NCBI GenBank assembly: GCA_900550185.1
Contig: URRN01000033.1
Location: forward strand, 1 to 14,156
Length of the DNA stretch: 14,156 bases
Direction of reading: 5' to 3'
DNA from: an uncultured Collinsella sp.
GTDB lineage: Bacteria > Actinomycetota > Coriobacteriia > Coriobacteriales > Coriobacteriaceae
Each line of letters opens with the position of its first letter. Positions within the stretch are counted from its first letter, which is position 1. The notes below the pieces were generated by a model. That model ran no database searches. It was not told where the DNA came from and worked only from the letters and a program-made list of their open reading frames with translations. Of the stretch, positions 13,841-14,156 are shown piece by piece. A program made the position numbers and the translations under genes.

Positions 13841-14156
13841 CTAGTTCTCAAACTCAGCCTGTTCGGCCTTGTTAGGGTCAAAGAAGAACCAAGTGAGTAG
13901 ACCGGAAACCGCAATGCCAACACCATGGATGATAAAGTAGTTGATGATGGCCTGCTGGCTGTACAGGTAGGTAACGATTCCCGGAATAGCAGCAACACCC
14001 ATACCGGTGCTGGCAGCATGAAGCATTGCGCCACACCAACCAGCGCAGGCACCGCCGCAAAGAGCGAACAGGAACGGCTTGCCAAACTTGAGGTTCACGC
14101 CAAAGATTGCCGGCTCGGTAATGCCCAGGAATGCAGGCAGCGATGCAGCCATATAG
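13841..14156 (-). CDS. PTS sugar permease EIIC, C-terminal part (sucrose/beta-glucoside type), cut by window edge
   Basis: The last 104 codons of a membrane permease of the phosphoenolpyruvate sugar phosphotransferase system, which imports and phosphorylates a sugar; the 5' part lies beyond the right edge. The visible protein starts in the conserved loop ...FLGITEPAIFGVNLKFGKPF, the hallmark of glucose-superfamily EIIC domains such as ScrA, BglP and TreB, and then has two hydrophobic segments (FLFALCGGACAGWCGAML and QQAIINYFIIHGVGIAVSG). It ends with a short polar tail FFFDPNKAEQAEFEN, so there is no C-terminal EIIA domain here. I lean to a sucrose-type substrate, but this fragment cannot decide it. 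It converges on valS, and its DNA is less GC-rich than its neighbours. Confidence 0.85.
   Translation of the reverse strand, partial: YMAASLPAFLGITEPAIFGVNLKFGKPFLFALCGGACAGWCGAMLHAASTGMGVAAIPGIVTYLYSQQAIINYFIIHGVGIAVSGLLTWFFFDPNKAEQAEFEN

Overview
The window looks like chromosomal DNA of a high-GC anaerobe, most likely a gut coriobacterium such as Collinsella. This placement is an inference. It rests on strong G/C bias at third codon positions, a trigger factor-clpP-clpX order, an anaerobe-type purine/selenium-style molybdenum hydroxylase, and overall protein style. It is not based on a database match. Almost everything reads on the + strand; only the gene cut by the right edge is on the - strand.

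Left part (1-6803). A terminator of an off-window gene is followed by a two-gene unit: mobA (molybdenum cofactor nucleotidyltransferase) and a DUF3343 (putative Se/S-carrier-like) protein with a cysteine-rich N-terminus. A stand-alone NADP-type glutamate dehydrogenase gene (gdhA) follows, with its own terminator. Next come two translationally coupled genes for a molybdenum hydroxylase: a FAD-binding subunit, and a large subunit that fuses the two [2Fe-2S] domains to the molybdopterin domain. This split matches E. coli YgfM/XdhD. The Mo enzyme, a cofactor-maturation gene and a Se/S-carrier-like gene within 6 kb suggest a selenium-dependent molybdenum hydroxylase locus, interrupted by gdhA.

Middle part (6890-10620). 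A tRNA-Leu(UAG) gene precedes a protein quality-control block: trigger factor (tig), then clpP and clpX one nucleotide apart, closed by a strong terminator. Nascent-chain folding and ATP-dependent proteolysis are thus encoded side by side. A long hairpin lies between tig and clpP.

Right part (10621-14156). valS (valyl-tRNA synthetase) has an approximately 190-nt leader and is bracketed by two inverted copies of a conserved 58-60-nt hairpin element. The stems differ between copies by compensatory changes. Each core sits inside its own outer stem, and the two outer stems are unrelated in sequence (25 perfect base pairs in the leader copy). This is the most unusual structure in the window. Beyond a convergent terminator lies the 3' end of a PTS EIIC permease of the sucrose/beta-glucoside type, in DNA of visibly lower GC.
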